Source of the DNA: a virus
Direction: 5' to 3' (one strand)
DNA: 28,374 nt
IMG/VR virus record: IMGVR_UViG_3300021960_000379
Span: 1-28,374 of that record
Each line of letters starts with the position of its first letter. The stretch's first letter is position 1. Positions 1 through 9,465 of this stretch are shown one piece after another. The translations under genes were made by a program, and so were the position numbers. Under the pieces are notes generated by a model. That model was not told the DNA's origin, made no database searches, and worked only from the letters and a program-made list of their open reading frames with translations.

Positions 1-898
1 CGTTCGTGATAATAAGGTCGTTGAGCTTGAGAGGGTATCGGTCTGCATCGCTCAGTTGTGGGTTGAGCATGAACTGTAACGCAAACCCTCCTCGCCCGTA
101 TGATAGTTTACGTTCCTCAAGGTCAAGGTCGGTAAATCTGGTCGGTTCGGTGCTGTGACCAATAGATTCCTTTGTGATCTGCTCAACAAGATAAGGCGAT
201 ACCTCATTGTTATAGATCTTATCCACATCATCCAGCGATGGAAAGAGTACAGGCCAGACTCTCGTTGTGTAGCCCTTGCGTTTCAGCTTGGTGTAAAGGG
301 TGTCCTCAGACTGTGGTGTGCCGAGGTAGATGATACGTGCATCAGGATTGTCTGGCTTGATAACTGCCTCTGCCTCAGTGACCTGTACCTCCAACTTGTC
401 TCGCATCCCCTGAGTCATGCTGTTATTGGGAACCTCAACATCGTCAAAGATGATAATGTCGGCTCTGGATCCTGTGATCTGGGAATTGATACCGAGTGAC
501 TTAACGGAAGTTGCGTGTGCTGGTGGTGCTAGTGCAACATCAAATCCGATTGCCGATTGCCGCTGGTGCGATTGTGGTATGAGATGCTGTAACTCTGGCA
601 TCTCTTTAATGAGCCTCAAGGTAAAGTTGGTGAACGCATCGGCACGATCCTTGGACGCTGAGATAACCAAGATATTCATGGTCGGGTCCATTAGTAGTGA
701 CCAGTCCACGAATGCGGAGGTTAGCCACGACTTTCCTAGTCCACGAAATCCTTGAATAATCTCCCGCTTAGGTCCGTGTTGCAGAAATTGGGCAACGTCA
801 TACTGTACTTCTGTTGGTTTAGGTAGACCGAGATGCTCCCATGCAATGTACAGGAAGTTGCGAAAGTCTAGTAACTCAGTGGGAACTTGGTGCTTCAA
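1..898 (-). CDS. Terminase large subunit (DNA packaging ATPase/nuclease), N-terminal part, runs off left edge
   Basis: The visible 299 codons are the ATPase half of a phage packaging motor. A Walker A-type sequence, GFRGLGKSW, lies at about residues 50-58. A Walker B strand, DIIIFDDVE, lies at about 147-155, and a YLGTP coupling-type motif at about 191-195. These match T7 gp19-type large terminases, which are usually about 580-600 aa, so the nuclease domain should lie beyond position 1. The frame is open upstream only to a TAA, and no ATG precedes the conserved region. I chose the TTG at 896-898 (MKHQVPTELL). It overlaps the preceding small ORF by 23 nt and has no clear ribosome site, so expression may depend on translational coupling. 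Its position after the small terminase and tail fibre is the T7 order. Identity is firm; the start is uncertain. Confidence 0.93.
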   Translation of the reverse strand, partial: MKHQVPTELLDFRNFLYIAWEHLGLPKPTEVQYDVAQFLQHGPKREIIQGFRGLGKSWLTSAFVDWSLLMDPTMNILVISASKDRADAFTNFTLRLIKEMPELQHLIPQSHQRQSAIGFDVALAPPAHATSVKSLGINSQITGSRADIIIFDDVEVPNNSMTQGMRDKLEVQVTEAEAVIKPDNPDARIIYLGTPQSEDTLYTKLKRKGYTTRVWPVLFPSLDDVDKIYNNEVSPYLVEQITKESIGHSTEPTRFTDLDLEERKLSYGRGGFALQFMLNPQLSDADRYPLKLNDLIITN

Positions 899-1034
899 TG
901 CAGTCGAGTAGGTTTTGGTTTACAAATAACTTCGTCTCAGGAAGTTCTACGAGTAGTCGCCGGATTGCTGTAACAGCAAGGCATTCCTCAAGTGTGGGTT
1001 CCCGCCCTAATACCACTGTCATTGTCTCTCTCAT
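876..1034 (-). CDS. Small hypothetical protein between TerS and TerL (52 aa)
   Basis: This short ORF fills the gap between the two terminase genes. Its first ATG (1032-1034) overlaps the TGA of the small terminase gene as ATGA. A second in-frame ATG at 1020-1022 has GAGAGA just upstream and would give 48 aa. The protein is acidic to neutral, begins MRETMTVVLG and ends in EAPSSH. I see no domain or membrane segment. In T7 the same interval carries small spanin genes, but this protein has no signal or transmembrane helix, so I do not assign that role. Its main function may be to carry ribosomes to the poorly initiated large terminase start, which lies inside its 3' end. Existence as a gene is moderately supported by the ATGA junction and the otherwise empty gap. 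Confidence 0.5.
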   Translation of the reverse strand: MRETMTVVLGREPTLEECLAVTAIRRLLVELPETKLFVNQNLLDCIEAPSSH

Positions 1035-1297
1035 CCCATTGCTTGCCTGCGTTCTTCTTCTTCCTGTTCCTGTGATGCCATTACTGCAAAGGGAACACGA
1101 TTCTTTAGTGTGCTGCCTGCGGATTCTGGATCAGACATATCGGAAACCACGCCGTTGTTCTTCAGCATGGAGTTGGCTTGAGCAAGTAGAGCTGCACTAT
1201 ACTCGCCCGTTTCAATCATGTGGTCTACTGCCTGAGTTAGTGCATCTGCGACCTTAACGTGCAGTTGCTCCATTGCTTCTTTCTTTGTGGTACTCAT
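1031..1297 (-). CDS. Terminase small subunit (DNA maturase A, T7 gp18-like)
   Basis: The product is 88 aa, the size of T7 gp18 (about 89 aa), and sits directly between tail fibre and large terminase, the T7 position. The N-terminal half is amphipathic helix (VADALTQAVDHMIETGEYSA), followed by a KNNGVVSD turn, a basic segment (LKNRVPF) and a very acidic C-terminal tail (EQEEEERR). This composition fits a small terminase that binds concatemeric phage DNA and stimulates the large-subunit ATPase during packaging. No Shine-Dalgarno sequence is evident. The stop overlaps the start of the next small ORF as ATGA. The sequence itself is weakly diagnostic; the call rests mainly on size, helical character and gene order. 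Confidence 0.72.
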   Translation of the reverse strand: MSTTKKEAMEQLHVKVADALTQAVDHMIETGEYSAALLAQANSMLKNNGVVSDMSDPESAGSTLKNRVPFAVMASQEQEEEERRQAMG

Positions 1298-1303
1298 GTT
1301 ATG

Positions 1304-2527
1304 TTAATTTGGAATAACAACCCTGATCTCGTCAATAGACGATCCCCACACTTCCGACGAGGTCACTCCGCCTGATCGTCGATAGAATGCAGCTTTTTGT
1401 TGGAAATTCAGTGTCAAGGAATGAGTCGATGTGTTATACTGCCAATGAACTCCTGTTGATTTAGTCGTATCTGTAAGTTCGTACATGAAACCAAGTGGGA
1501 TAGGTTTCACGTCATTAGGCAAGGCGGCGAGTCTTCCATAAATCATTAAATTACGCCAAGGGAACTCTGTGCTAATAGCAGAAGTGAGCGTCTCTGAATC
1601 CTGTGTCCCTGCTGCCGAAGATATAGACGTGCCGCCCCAACTTGTTACCCATCCACTGTCGTAAATATGCCGAGATGCACCAGAGAGAACAACCGCACCA
1701 TTCCTGTCCCACAATTGCCCTGACACTGAGGGGTCGGTGGTCGGTAAATTAAACATGGAGATTTCACCATCAGTCCCGAAGGTCATTAGGATGTTCTTTA
1801 GTGTGATATCATCGTTGTAACTCGCTAGTGCTAATGTCCCTGATCCATAACCAAGGTGCATGAAACTCTCATCGGATGCAGCAGCGTCATCATTCCAGAC
1901 TATTGTAGGGGCATCTGCAATCAATCGAAGTGTTGCCGCATCTGAGCCTCCGCCTCCAGTGTGTTGCACTGTTAGGGTTGCCTCGCCTGTGCCGTCTGCA
2001 ATTAGTATATCTCCGTGAAACTTATACTTGGAACCAGAAACGTGAGCACCACCTATTCCGAAGAAGCCTGTAGTGGAATCATAATTAAGGTCCAAAGGCA
2101 ATGCCTCCCATTGGTCCGAAGTGGAATCAAATGCCAATACACTATTGTCAGTCAATGAGGCTTTCCTAAATGCCAAATCTGCTGCTTCCTGTGCGAGATA
2201 AAGTCCGTGTCGATAAGAGCCATCCAATTGATCCCCTGTAACAACTGATCCGTCTGAGAAATCATAATCCAGTGCAGTGTCATCGTAATCCTTGCCGAGT
2301 GTGTCCCGCATCACAATGAACTTAGTCCCTCCTGTTGGTGCTACATCAAACTCTATGTTTGTTCCGTCTATATCGAAGGAATATGCACCAGCAGTCGTGG
2401 AGTCATAGCGTGTGCCGTCTGCATCCAACTGCACTATAATGTGAGAGTCACTGATCCAGTCTGAAACAGGAATAGCGTAGGTTGTTATAGATCCGTCACC
2501 TGTGTATGTTCTGTATGTGTTCGCCAT
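1304..2527 (-). CDS. Tail fibre protein with T7 gp17-type N-terminal domain
   Basis: The first 120 or so residues match the T7 tail-fibre N-terminal domain (PF03906 type), which anchors the fibre to the tail tube. Visible landmarks are the YTGDGSITTYAIP opening, the FDVAPTGGTKFIVMRDT strand pair and LYLAQEAADLAF near the end of the domain. The middle (about 120-275) is a Gly/Asp/Ser-rich repeat-like shaft. The last 110 residues (from about SGWVTSWGGTS) are beta-rich with several Trp and Tyr residues and are the likely receptor-facing tip. At 407 aa it is shorter than T7 gp17 (553 aa), and no chaperone or lyase domain is evident. The ATG at 2525-2527 has GGAG about 8 nt upstream. It follows the gp16-like gene immediately, as in T7. 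Confidence 0.9.
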   Translation of the reverse strand: MANTYRTYTGDGSITTYAIPVSDWISDSHIIVQLDADGTRYDSTTAGAYSFDIDGTNIEFDVAPTGGTKFIVMRDTLGKDYDDTALDYDFSDGSVVTGDQLDGSYRHGLYLAQEAADLAFRKASLTDNSVLAFDSTSDQWEALPLDLNYDSTTGFFGIGGAHVSGSKYKFHGDILIADGTGEATLTVQHTGGGGSDAATLRLIADAPTIVWNDDAAASDESFMHLGYGSGTLALASYNDDITLKNILMTFGTDGEISMFNLPTTDPSVSGQLWDRNGAVVLSGASRHIYDSGWVTSWGGTSISSAAGTQDSETLTSAISTEFPWRNLMIYGRLAALPNDVKPIPLGFMYELTDTTKSTGVHWQYNTSTHSLTLNFQQKAAFYRRSGGVTSSEVWGSSIDEIRVVIPN

Positions 2528-2529
2528 GA

Positions 2530-5500
2530 TTAAAACTCCAATGTGTTTATTAAATTGTCTAGTGCCTGCCCTTGCTTCTGCCTTCGCTGTACATCCTTGT
2601 ACTGCCTATGGAACTCTTGCAACTCTGGATATTCACGCAAGGCACGATCTAAACCTTCCGCACGATACTTGGAAAGAACGCTGTTAATCATTCGTATGCG
2701 TGGTGAAGGAAGTGCTGGCTCGGATCTCGGAGAGTGCTGTTGATACTCTCTGGACTTTATAAGCTTATCTAGTGCTTGGCGTAGTGTCTTGCCGCCAATA
2801 CGAACAGTTCCCGTGAGTTCTAGTCGTCGGTCGTGTGCAGATTGTCCCTTCTCGTTTTCATAACTCGTCAAGTCAATCAACCCTCGGTAGCTTGGGGAAG
2901 GGGTGGTAAATCCGTGATCTAGTGCAGCAATCTCTTCCAGTACCGCATCGGTCTTTGCGGTCTTGTATCGTATTGGGCTAATTGCATTAGCAAACGGGAC
3001 ATTGAACGTGTCTTGAGTCTCTTTCGCCTCGCCAAGCAAGTTGCGTCTAGGGTCTAGTCTTACGCCTGATCCTGTTGGGCTGTAGATGCGGAACTTATCT
3101 ACTGTGTTGCGTAGTTCCTTTACGTCATTCGCATCCATGATTTCTCCGACAACCTCCCTGCCTGTCGTCCTCCAGAATCCCGCAAGTGGAACTGTTGAAT
3201 TGACTGCAATATTTCCGAACAGCCTCTCAATACCTCTGCCGCTCTCATCTGACATTGCCTGAGTAAATTGCTCCATCCCTGCCAAGTAAGACTTATTAGT
3301 GATGTTCCGTTGAAGGGTTATCATCAGGGTGAATAGGGTCTTTTCAATAGCTGGACGATTGAACTCCCAATTTTCCTTCATCATATCCATTACGTCAGCA
3401 TATATACCGATCACAGTAGCAAGGGGGTCGAGCCTTTGATAACTCACCCATGAGTCACCCACCTTTATACTGTAAGGCTGCCATCCTGCATCTTCCAGAC
3501 TCTTTCTCGCTTTAGCATCCCTCGGCCCGCCACCAGTAAGCTTGTCACTAAATGCCAGCATTGCTCCGATGTGTGCTCCCATTGCGGTAAATGTTGTCGT
3601 GATCTTGCCCAATGCCTTAGCCTTACGCAAGGGATCGCCTGATAATATGTCAGCTTTGAGGGGCTTCATATTACGAGGGTTAATTAAACCAACGAGACTG
3701 CGATCCGCCGCATACGTGAGGATGTTTACAGGGGTCCGAATGAATGGGAAGATGAAAGATAGTACAGGATTTTGTGTGACTAATTTATGAAAGCCACCAC
3801 TTAGCGACTTGGGATCTAGGTCTTTTGTGAAAGTCAACTCCTCGGCAACATCCTTGCCGTAGTTGGATAGCAAGCTTTTGGACTCATCGAAGTTGTCCTT
3901 CACATACTGAGCTACAAAATCAATTGTATCCTCGTCATTCAAATCCATTCGCCTTGCCTCAAGAAAGCCTTCCCTTGCAACAGTGCGTTCGCTGTATAAC
4001 TCTCCGCCTTCCGTTACGATCTTCTCCAGCTTCGTCTTAACCAACTGAGCAATCTCAGTTGAACTTGTAGCCCCTTCCTCAATCGCCTCAAGGGTTGCTT
4101 TATACTTTGCAGCACGACGAGCGTTGAGTTGCTTAAAGAACTCGTCTGCTCCCGTTAGTCCACGACTCGGCCACCTTAATACTTGTGCCATCGTGTTAAA
4201 GGTATCATAGAACGCACTATCAGGCCGAATGCCCATTGCCTCAGATGTGATTGCTGCCTCTGGTCGAACATCAAGTGCTCGGTTGCTATTCGGGATGAGA
4301 AATTGCTTGTCGTCGGTTAGTGCTCTCTTGCTCCAGCGAAAAGACTCCATCCATGTGTCCATGTCTACTGCTGCCTTGATTGCTGCCTTAGCAATATCTG
4401 GCCTACCTGCAAGCAACGCACCCGCTGATTGCTCGAAAGTATCTAGTGCCATTGTGAGCATGCCGCCCATAATATTAACGGACTGAGTTGGTAATCCAGC
4501 GAGCAGGTTATTGATCCAGAACTCACGCAGCATATCAAACTTACCTCCCTTGGTGCTATCGGCTATGCTTAGTATCTGTCGCATGACCTCATCCTTATTG
4601 CCGCCTCGCTGTAGGATGTCCACCACCCGATCAATCCACGCTTTCTTCTTGTCCCTCATCCATTGCTCACTAAAGACTCGCCCTCCCATCTTGATCTCCT
4701 GAACTGGATTGACCTTCACCTTCTTATTCCTGAACAGTGCAGTCTCTCTTAATCCAAGTCCGAACTGTCTGGCAATCTGAGAGTCAATAGCAACGTACTC
4801 GTAAAGATCTTCAACTAATGCTGCGACTTGTGCCTTCTTCTCGATGTCACTAATCCCGACCATATTCTTTGCAATGTCGGTGATTTCCTCAAGATAGGAT
4901 TCAGTGACCATACGGAAGGATGTTGCACGAACACGGATCTCTTGCAGTAATCCCTTGTCCTTGAGAGCAATAGCCTTGCGGTACTCCCTAGCTTGTGAGG
5001 CAGGCAATACATTGATAGCTTCCTCAGTGGCATCCACTTCATCCTTAATGCTTTCTAATGGACGAGTGGGAGGGGTTACTTTCTCATTTTCACGAACCGC
5101 TTTATTGGCGAACTCCAGTACTCCAACTCGGTCAGCAGTAGATCCAAAGTTCACAACGCCGCCCTTGCCAATTCCTCCTACATTCTTGAGGTAGCGGTTG
5201 GCTAGGTCGTTCGCATACTCTTCCGCCTTCCCCTTGCTCTCTTGGTCTGTGAATGGAATTTTTTCTGGGTCTTCACGCAGGGAAACTTTGACGACTTCAT
5301 CCTTTTCTTTTGCTTTTGGTTTCTCCGCTTCCTTTGGCTCATCCCTTGGTGCTGTGACTTCTGTCTCTTCCTTGATCGTGTCATCAATCAAGTCTTCATC
5401 GGTGCGTGGGAGAGTTGGCTCCTCCTGTCGAATTAGTGAGTTGACGAGGCTTTCAGGATCATCGCCAAGTTGTTCACGCACAGCACTAGATACTACATCC

Positions 5501-6084
5501 GCATCGCCGCCTGCACTCTTGGCTTGCATCCCCTTCTTCATTGCCTTGACCCCTCGGAAAACACCATCGACCATCATGCCTAGCCCAAGACCTTCCAGTG
5601 CGTTCTTGAATCTACCCTCTAGTACAGTGTCATCGTCTTTGGTTGCAAGGAACTCTGTTACAGGATTCTGAAGTGCAGGGAATTGTTGAATTAAATTTGA
5701 AAGCCTTTGCTCTTGTTCGGAGAATGCAGTAAAGTCAGTAGCTATACCAGCAACAGCACTTTGAGCAACACGACTCTGTGCTGCCTTTTGTGCAAGTGAT
5801 CCAGCCTTAGCGAGCTTTCCTGCTGCTAGACCTACACGCCCTGTCACCCCTAGTATTGGAACGAACCCTGCCACAAATTGCGTTGCACCTTCCACGATTC
5901 CCCCTACTGCCGTCTGGCTAGTGCCTAATGCCCTAGTGTCCCAATCAGGTAGTATGTCGCCAGCAACGTAATCCGCTAGATTGTATGTGCTTTTCGCCAT
6001 TCCTTCCAAGCCTCGAAATGGTGCTGCAACCACATCAAGAAAAAGGTTGGGGTCGTTCTGTATCTCTAAAGGATCTTTAGCCAT
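2530..6084 (-). CDS. Large internal virion / ejection protein (T7 gp16 position)
   Basis: This very long, mostly helical protein (1184 aa) lies in the slot of T7 gp16, the ejected core protein that forms part of the trans-envelope DNA conduit. I start it at ATG 6082-6084 (MAKDPLEIQ), whose A is shared with the upstream TAA (TAATG). An in-frame upstream extension would overlap the previous gene by 46 nt. An Ala/Gly-rich hydrophobic stretch lies near residues 60-115. A highly charged Lys/Glu linker lies around 230-290. A hydrophobic region after residue 750 carries FIFPFIRTP, followed later by GWQPYSI and SYQRLDP; these resemble the LPD38-type region seen in large phage proteins. I see no transglycosylase motif like that of T7 gp16. 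Function is inferred from position, size and composition. Confidence 0.8.
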   Translation of the reverse strand: MAKDPLEIQNDPNLFLDVVAAPFRGLEGMAKSTYNLADYVAGDILPDWDTRALGTSQTAVGGIVEGATQFVAGFVPILGVTGRVGLAAGKLAKAGSLAQKAAQSRVAQSAVAGIATDFTAFSEQEQRLSNLIQQFPALQNPVTEFLATKDDDTVLEGRFKNALEGLGLGMMVDGVFRGVKAMKKGMQAKSAGGDADVVSSAVREQLGDDPESLVNSLIRQEEPTLPRTDEDLIDDTIKEETEVTAPRDEPKEAEKPKAKEKDEVVKVSLREDPEKIPFTDQESKGKAEEYANDLANRYLKNVGGIGKGGVVNFGSTADRVGVLEFANKAVRENEKVTPPTRPLESIKDEVDATEEAINVLPASQAREYRKAIALKDKGLLQEIRVRATSFRMVTESYLEEITDIAKNMVGISDIEKKAQVAALVEDLYEYVAIDSQIARQFGLGLRETALFRNKKVKVNPVQEIKMGGRVFSEQWMRDKKKAWIDRVVDILQRGGNKDEVMRQILSIADSTKGGKFDMLREFWINNLLAGLPTQSVNIMGGMLTMALDTFEQSAGALLAGRPDIAKAAIKAAVDMDTWMESFRWSKRALTDDKQFLIPNSNRALDVRPEAAITSEAMGIRPDSAFYDTFNTMAQVLRWPSRGLTGADEFFKQLNARRAAKYKATLEAIEEGATSSTEIAQLVKTKLEKIVTEGGELYSERTVAREGFLEARRMDLNDEDTIDFVAQYVKDNFDESKSLLSNYGKDVAEELTFTKDLDPKSLSGGFHKLVTQNPVLSFIFPFIRTPVNILTYAADRSLVGLINPRNMKPLKADILSGDPLRKAKALGKITTTFTAMGAHIGAMLAFSDKLTGGGPRDAKARKSLEDAGWQPYSIKVGDSWVSYQRLDPLATVIGIYADVMDMMKENWEFNRPAIEKTLFTLMITLQRNITNKSYLAGMEQFTQAMSDESGRGIERLFGNIAVNSTVPLAGFWRTTGREVVGEIMDANDVKELRNTVDKFRIYSPTGSGVRLDPRRNLLGEAKETQDTFNVPFANAISPIRYKTAKTDAVLEEIAALDHGFTTPSPSYRGLIDLTSYENEKGQSAHDRRLELTGTVRIGGKTLRQALDKLIKSREYQQHSPRSEPALPSPRIRMINSVLSKYRAEGLDRALREYPELQEFHRQYKDVQRRQKQGQALDNLINTLEF

Positions 6085-8324
6085 TACTGCTTGGTTCGTT
6101 GTATGAATTGAGAGTATTCCTTGTACCACTCACGCTGATTTTCTAAAAGTTTATCAGGAGTAACGCCAACACGTTCGGCCTTAGCCTTAATGCTATCTAG
6201 GCTTGCGTCATTGCTCTCAACTTCCTCCTGTGTGAGAATCCTGTGCTGGCGTGTGTTAATCTCCGTCACATCAATAGGGTATGTGGTATAGGAGAAGCGA
6301 CCTTGAGCGGGGTCAATCGTCTCCCTTGTGTGTATGAAAACATTAGGGTCATCTGTTGACTTCATCTTATGAATATTTGTCAACGCCCCTGATAACGCCT
6401 GCACCTGTATGTAGACTTTTTCAAACTCTTGAATGTCCTCCTCAGTGTACTCCACTGGTGGCATTGTATAAACTCCCTCTGGGTCGATTTTTGCCTCAAC
6501 CTTAAATTTGTCTTTATTGAGGATCGCCTGAACCTCGCTATGGCTGTATCGTTCCCAGAAGTTTTCGCTTGCGAGTTTGCGTTGCTCCTCTTCACCATTT
6601 GCCATGACCTTTAGATTTGCTAACATGGCTTTCGCCAACTCTTTGCCGCCACGTTCCCCTTTGTATTTATCAAGGCGAATCGCCTGCATATCTCTTGAGT
6701 GAACCTCGTCCGCCTTGACATCGGAAATCGCCTTAGCCTCTTGCTCTTGTCTCGTCAAGGCATGAGCCCTGTATGTCTCGAACTCTGCTTCTGCTGCCCT
6801 CTTGAATGCAATATTAAACAAATCCGCCTGCCTATCTAAATCGTAACTCTCTGCTTGTGCAGTGGCTAGTTCTTCGGGAGTAAAGTAACCCTTGGGATCA
6901 TTGAATGAAGCCAAAACCCCAGCGATCTCCTGTTTCTTGGCACTGAGGTCAACGACTAGATCAATAGATAGCTGCCTCATGGTATTGGCATCTAGCTTGA
7001 CCTTTTCATCTACCTCTAAGCTGTTTAAATATTTCCCGTATTCCGTACTAAATGCACGAAGCACATTGAATCGCCCATCTGCTAACTGCTGTATCCGGCT
7101 AGAGACTAAGCTTTGTGGATCACGATCCAAGTCTTTCTCTAGTCCGTCCATTATTACGTCACCATGAATGCCGCCCACCTCAATAGCGTAGTCATTGAAT
7201 GCTTGTTTTAGTTGCTGTGTACTCGTGAGAGCTTGATCCCGCCAAACTGGTTGCTCGCCTTTCTTTATGCGAGCCTCTAAGTTGGTATATGCCGCAAGGT
7301 CATTATTGGCTTTACGTTCTCCCAGCTCTTGATCCTCTCGCAAGTCTTTTAATTCTTGGTTATCTCCAACGTCCTGCTCCTTGGCGATAATGTTTTCGAT
7401 CTCACGGATCGTAGCCGACTCATCACTAAACATGCGAGAGCCAACACTAAGAGACTTTTTGGCGAACTCAAGAAACTCCGCTGCCTCGCTTGGGTCAGTC
7501 TCCGCCATCAGCTTTGCCGTCCCACGTATGACCCGCAACTGATCTGCTGGCTTTAGTGCATTCAGATCGCCCCATGCTGAAAGGATAGCTTGCTTGCTCT
7601 CAAATTCTGCTTCTAGTTTTTGTGATGAACTCAGGTCTTTATCGTTTTCTGCCTCACGCATCTTATCGTAGCCAGCAACTATGGAGTTTACTGCCGAGCG
7701 TGTTGTACCTGCCAGCATCTCTTTAGTCTTTTGATCTGAGTAGCGTTGCTGTAATTGGCGACTGCGTTGACTCCATTCTTGATTAAAAGCCTGCATCATA
7801 ATTGGATTCGCCTGAAGGCTACTGACTTCTGACTCAGCCAAGAATGCACCACGTTCCTCATCTAAAATTTGCCCAACGGTTAATTGGTTATCCCCTTGTT
7901 TTGCACCGCCTTGAAACCTGCCTCCACTTGATGTCACACGATCATGCAGTCTTGCCGCATATTCCTTGGCTAATGCACGTTGACTACGCTCCCAATTCAA
8001 GGGATTACCAAGGAAAGGGATTTTGCCATCCCTCACGCTCTTATCAAGGCGTTTCTCCATAGCCTGCTTCTGTTTCTCAAGCTGTGCGAAGGATAAGCCT
8101 TGTATCTCTTCTTCGTACATCTCGTTGAGCGTTCCACCCATTTGAGTGTATGCCTCAAGTCCTCGATTAACGGAACTGAGTCCACGAGCGAGTCCTATTA
8201 ACTTACTTTCAGGTGCTTGTTGTACTGCAACTCGGTATTGTCCCGCCGAAACATTGGCAGGTCGCAAGCCTCTTGTCGGTAAATCTTGGGTTTGCACCCT
8301 GTTGTCCGTGACGATTCTAGCCAT
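6084..8324 (-). CDS. Internal virion protein (T7 gp15-like)
   Basis: The 746-aa product is long, hydrophilic and strongly helical, with extended coiled-coil segments rich in Gln, Glu, Lys and Ala (for example around residues 85-130, 180-260 and 505-560). Its size matches T7 gp15 (747 aa), the middle ring of the ejected core. It lies between the gp14-like and gp16-like genes, exactly as in T7. The ATG at 8322-8324 is joined to the preceding gene by TAATG, with AGGA about 6 nt upstream. The N-terminus (MARIVTDNRVQTQ) has the short basic/Gln-rich leader common to these proteins. No enzymatic motif is visible. The call rests on synteny, length and helical character. Confidence 0.82.
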   Translation of the reverse strand: MARIVTDNRVQTQDLPTRGLRPANVSAGQYRVAVQQAPESKLIGLARGLSSVNRGLEAYTQMGGTLNEMYEEEIQGLSFAQLEKQKQAMEKRLDKSVRDGKIPFLGNPLNWERSQRALAKEYAARLHDRVTSSGGRFQGGAKQGDNQLTVGQILDEERGAFLAESEVSSLQANPIMMQAFNQEWSQRSRQLQQRYSDQKTKEMLAGTTRSAVNSIVAGYDKMREAENDKDLSSSQKLEAEFESKQAILSAWGDLNALKPADQLRVIRGTAKLMAETDPSEAAEFLEFAKKSLSVGSRMFSDESATIREIENIIAKEQDVGDNQELKDLREDQELGERKANNDLAAYTNLEARIKKGEQPVWRDQALTSTQQLKQAFNDYAIEVGGIHGDVIMDGLEKDLDRDPQSLVSSRIQQLADGRFNVLRAFSTEYGKYLNSLEVDEKVKLDANTMRQLSIDLVVDLSAKKQEIAGVLASFNDPKGYFTPEELATAQAESYDLDRQADLFNIAFKRAAEAEFETYRAHALTRQEQEAKAISDVKADEVHSRDMQAIRLDKYKGERGGKELAKAMLANLKVMANGEEEQRKLASENFWERYSHSEVQAILNKDKFKVEAKIDPEGVYTMPPVEYTEEDIQEFEKVYIQVQALSGALTNIHKMKSTDDPNVFIHTRETIDPAQGRFSYTTYPIDVTEINTRQHRILTQEEVESNDASLDSIKAKAERVGVTPDKLLENQREWYKEYSQFIQRTKQ

Positions 8325-9001
8325 TAGTATCCTACTGAGTAGTTTTGGTCAAATGCGGAAGTGAAAGAAGATGGTGCTGCTGGGGCCTGTGTAACTCCTG
8401 CTCCACTAGCCCTTGCCATTCCTGCACCTTTAGCCGATCCTTGTGCAACACTGGATGCGATACTTGCGATTCCCTCAAAGATGGATGGTTTGTTGACTGG
8501 TCGATTGATCCCGATCTGTGTCTGTGTGCTACGCATACCTGCATCCTGTAACGCAAGTCCTGTAGCTACATCCTGAAAGCCTTGCTCCCTTGTAAGTGCG
8601 TACTGGTAATTACCCATTTGGCGGTAGTAGTCATCTAGTAGCAAATCAACGGACCCCCCCGAAACTCCAGCTTCTCCTGCTGCTACTGTTGATCTAGCCA
8701 TGCTTGCCTTGGCACGTTGCTGCAATGCAAAGAGTTCGTTCTGTTTCGCCTGCATCTCCTGATCCTGACGAATACGCATTGCGGTCTGCTCTTGGCGTAA
8801 ACGTGCTTGCTCTTGGCGAGAAGCTACTGCTTGATATTTGGCTTGTTGCCTCGCCTGCCTGCGTTGCCCGATAAATGATGCACCTGCGGTAATGCCTTGC
8901 AAGGCTGCTGTAGTGCCGATAGTGCCAGCCATTGCAGTAGTTGACGCAACTGCACCACCAGTCAGTATTGATCCCAAAGGTGCTAATGCCATCCAACACA
9001 T
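8324..9001 (-). CDS. Internal virion protein (T7 gp14-like)
   Basis: The product is 225 aa. Residues 5-45 are a hydrophobic Ala/Gly/Thr-rich segment able to insert into a membrane. A Gln/Arg-rich coiled coil follows at about 45-100. Next comes the signature GVSGGSVD at about 112-119 with an acidic Tyr-rich continuation (LLDDYYRQMGNYQY). This pattern is typical of gp14-like internal virion proteins, which are ejected first and form the outer-membrane pore of the DNA channel. The C-terminus is low complexity. The start ATG (8999-9001) shares its A with the upstream TAA; a second Met at codon 4 is an alternative. Synteny with the gp13-, gp15- and gp16-like genes supports the call. Confidence 0.86.
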   Translation of the reverse strand: MCWMALAPLGSILTGGAVASTTAMAGTIGTTAALQGITAGASFIGQRRQARQQAKYQAVASRQEQARLRQEQTAMRIRQDQEMQAKQNELFALQQRAKASMARSTVAAGEAGVSGGSVDLLLDDYYRQMGNYQYALTREQGFQDVATGLALQDAGMRSTQTQIGINRPVNKPSIFEGIASIASSVAQGSAKGAGMARASGAGVTQAPAAPSSFTSAFDQNYSVGY

Positions 9002-9465
9002 TACGCTGCCCCCCGTCTAATGGTGAAATAACGATAACCTTGTGGTGCGTTATCTTCAGTGAACTCAGCACCAAGCCATTGTAGCCAACGCATACTTACA
9101 GTGTTGGACTCAGAAATTAGATTGTAAACGTAGAAGTAACCATCGAGCAGGAAGTCTAGCCACTCTCGGCTATACTTCAGGAATGTGTGATGCACCTTCT
9201 TCACGAGTGGAGTGCCTAAGCACCATATCACGCCCGTGTTATTAGGCCCATCTCCAACGCCAAAGCAACAGACCAGTTTCTCATCATTGGTTCTCATGCA
9301 GTGCTGCCTCTTGGAATTTGCAAAGGAATACTGGATTGCCTCTTGTGGTTTAACACCAAGACCAAGGATCTCCTCTGTGTCTTGACTTCGCAGGTTGGTC
9401 GCAAGATCCATTAAGTCAAATGGATGAGTCTCCCTTATATATGAATCTGAGTATTTAGCTTCCAA
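9001..9465 (-). CDS. Internal virion / acetyltransferase-fold protein (T7 gp13-like, DUF2833 type)
   Basis: This 154-aa protein resembles the gp13/DUF2833 family, a GNAT-like fold encoded beside the tail and core genes of T7-type phages. Landmarks are the N-terminal IRETHPFDLMDLA and helix NLRSQDTEEI, the strands MRTNDEKLVCCFGVGDG and GVIWCLGTP, and the terminal QGYRYFTIRR strand. T7 gp13 is needed for core assembly; an acetyltransferase activity has not been shown. Two TTG starts are possible. I prefer the one at 9463-9465 because AGGAG lies 8 nt upstream and the overlap with tail tubular B is only 11 nt. The TTG at 9496-9498 would add 11 residues and has no ribosome site. Confidence 0.78.
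   Translation of the reverse strand: MEAKYSDSYIRETHPFDLMDLATNLRSQDTEEILGLGVKPQEAIQYSFANSKRQHCMRTNDEKLVCCFGVGDGPNNTGVIWCLGTPLVKKVHHTFLKYSREWLDFLLDGYFYVYNLISESNTVSMRWLQWLGAEFTEDNAPQGYRYFTIRRGAA

Noticed and set aside
5198-5671. 157-codon plus-strand open frame inside the gp16-like gene
   Set aside because: Extremely Ser/Phe-rich translation mirrors the charged Lys/Glu linker on the coding strand; it is a shadow.
6085-6129. Upstream start for the gp16-like protein
   Set aside because: It would overlap the gp15-like gene by 46 nt, whereas ATG 6082-6084 forms a TAATG junction like those of its neighbours.
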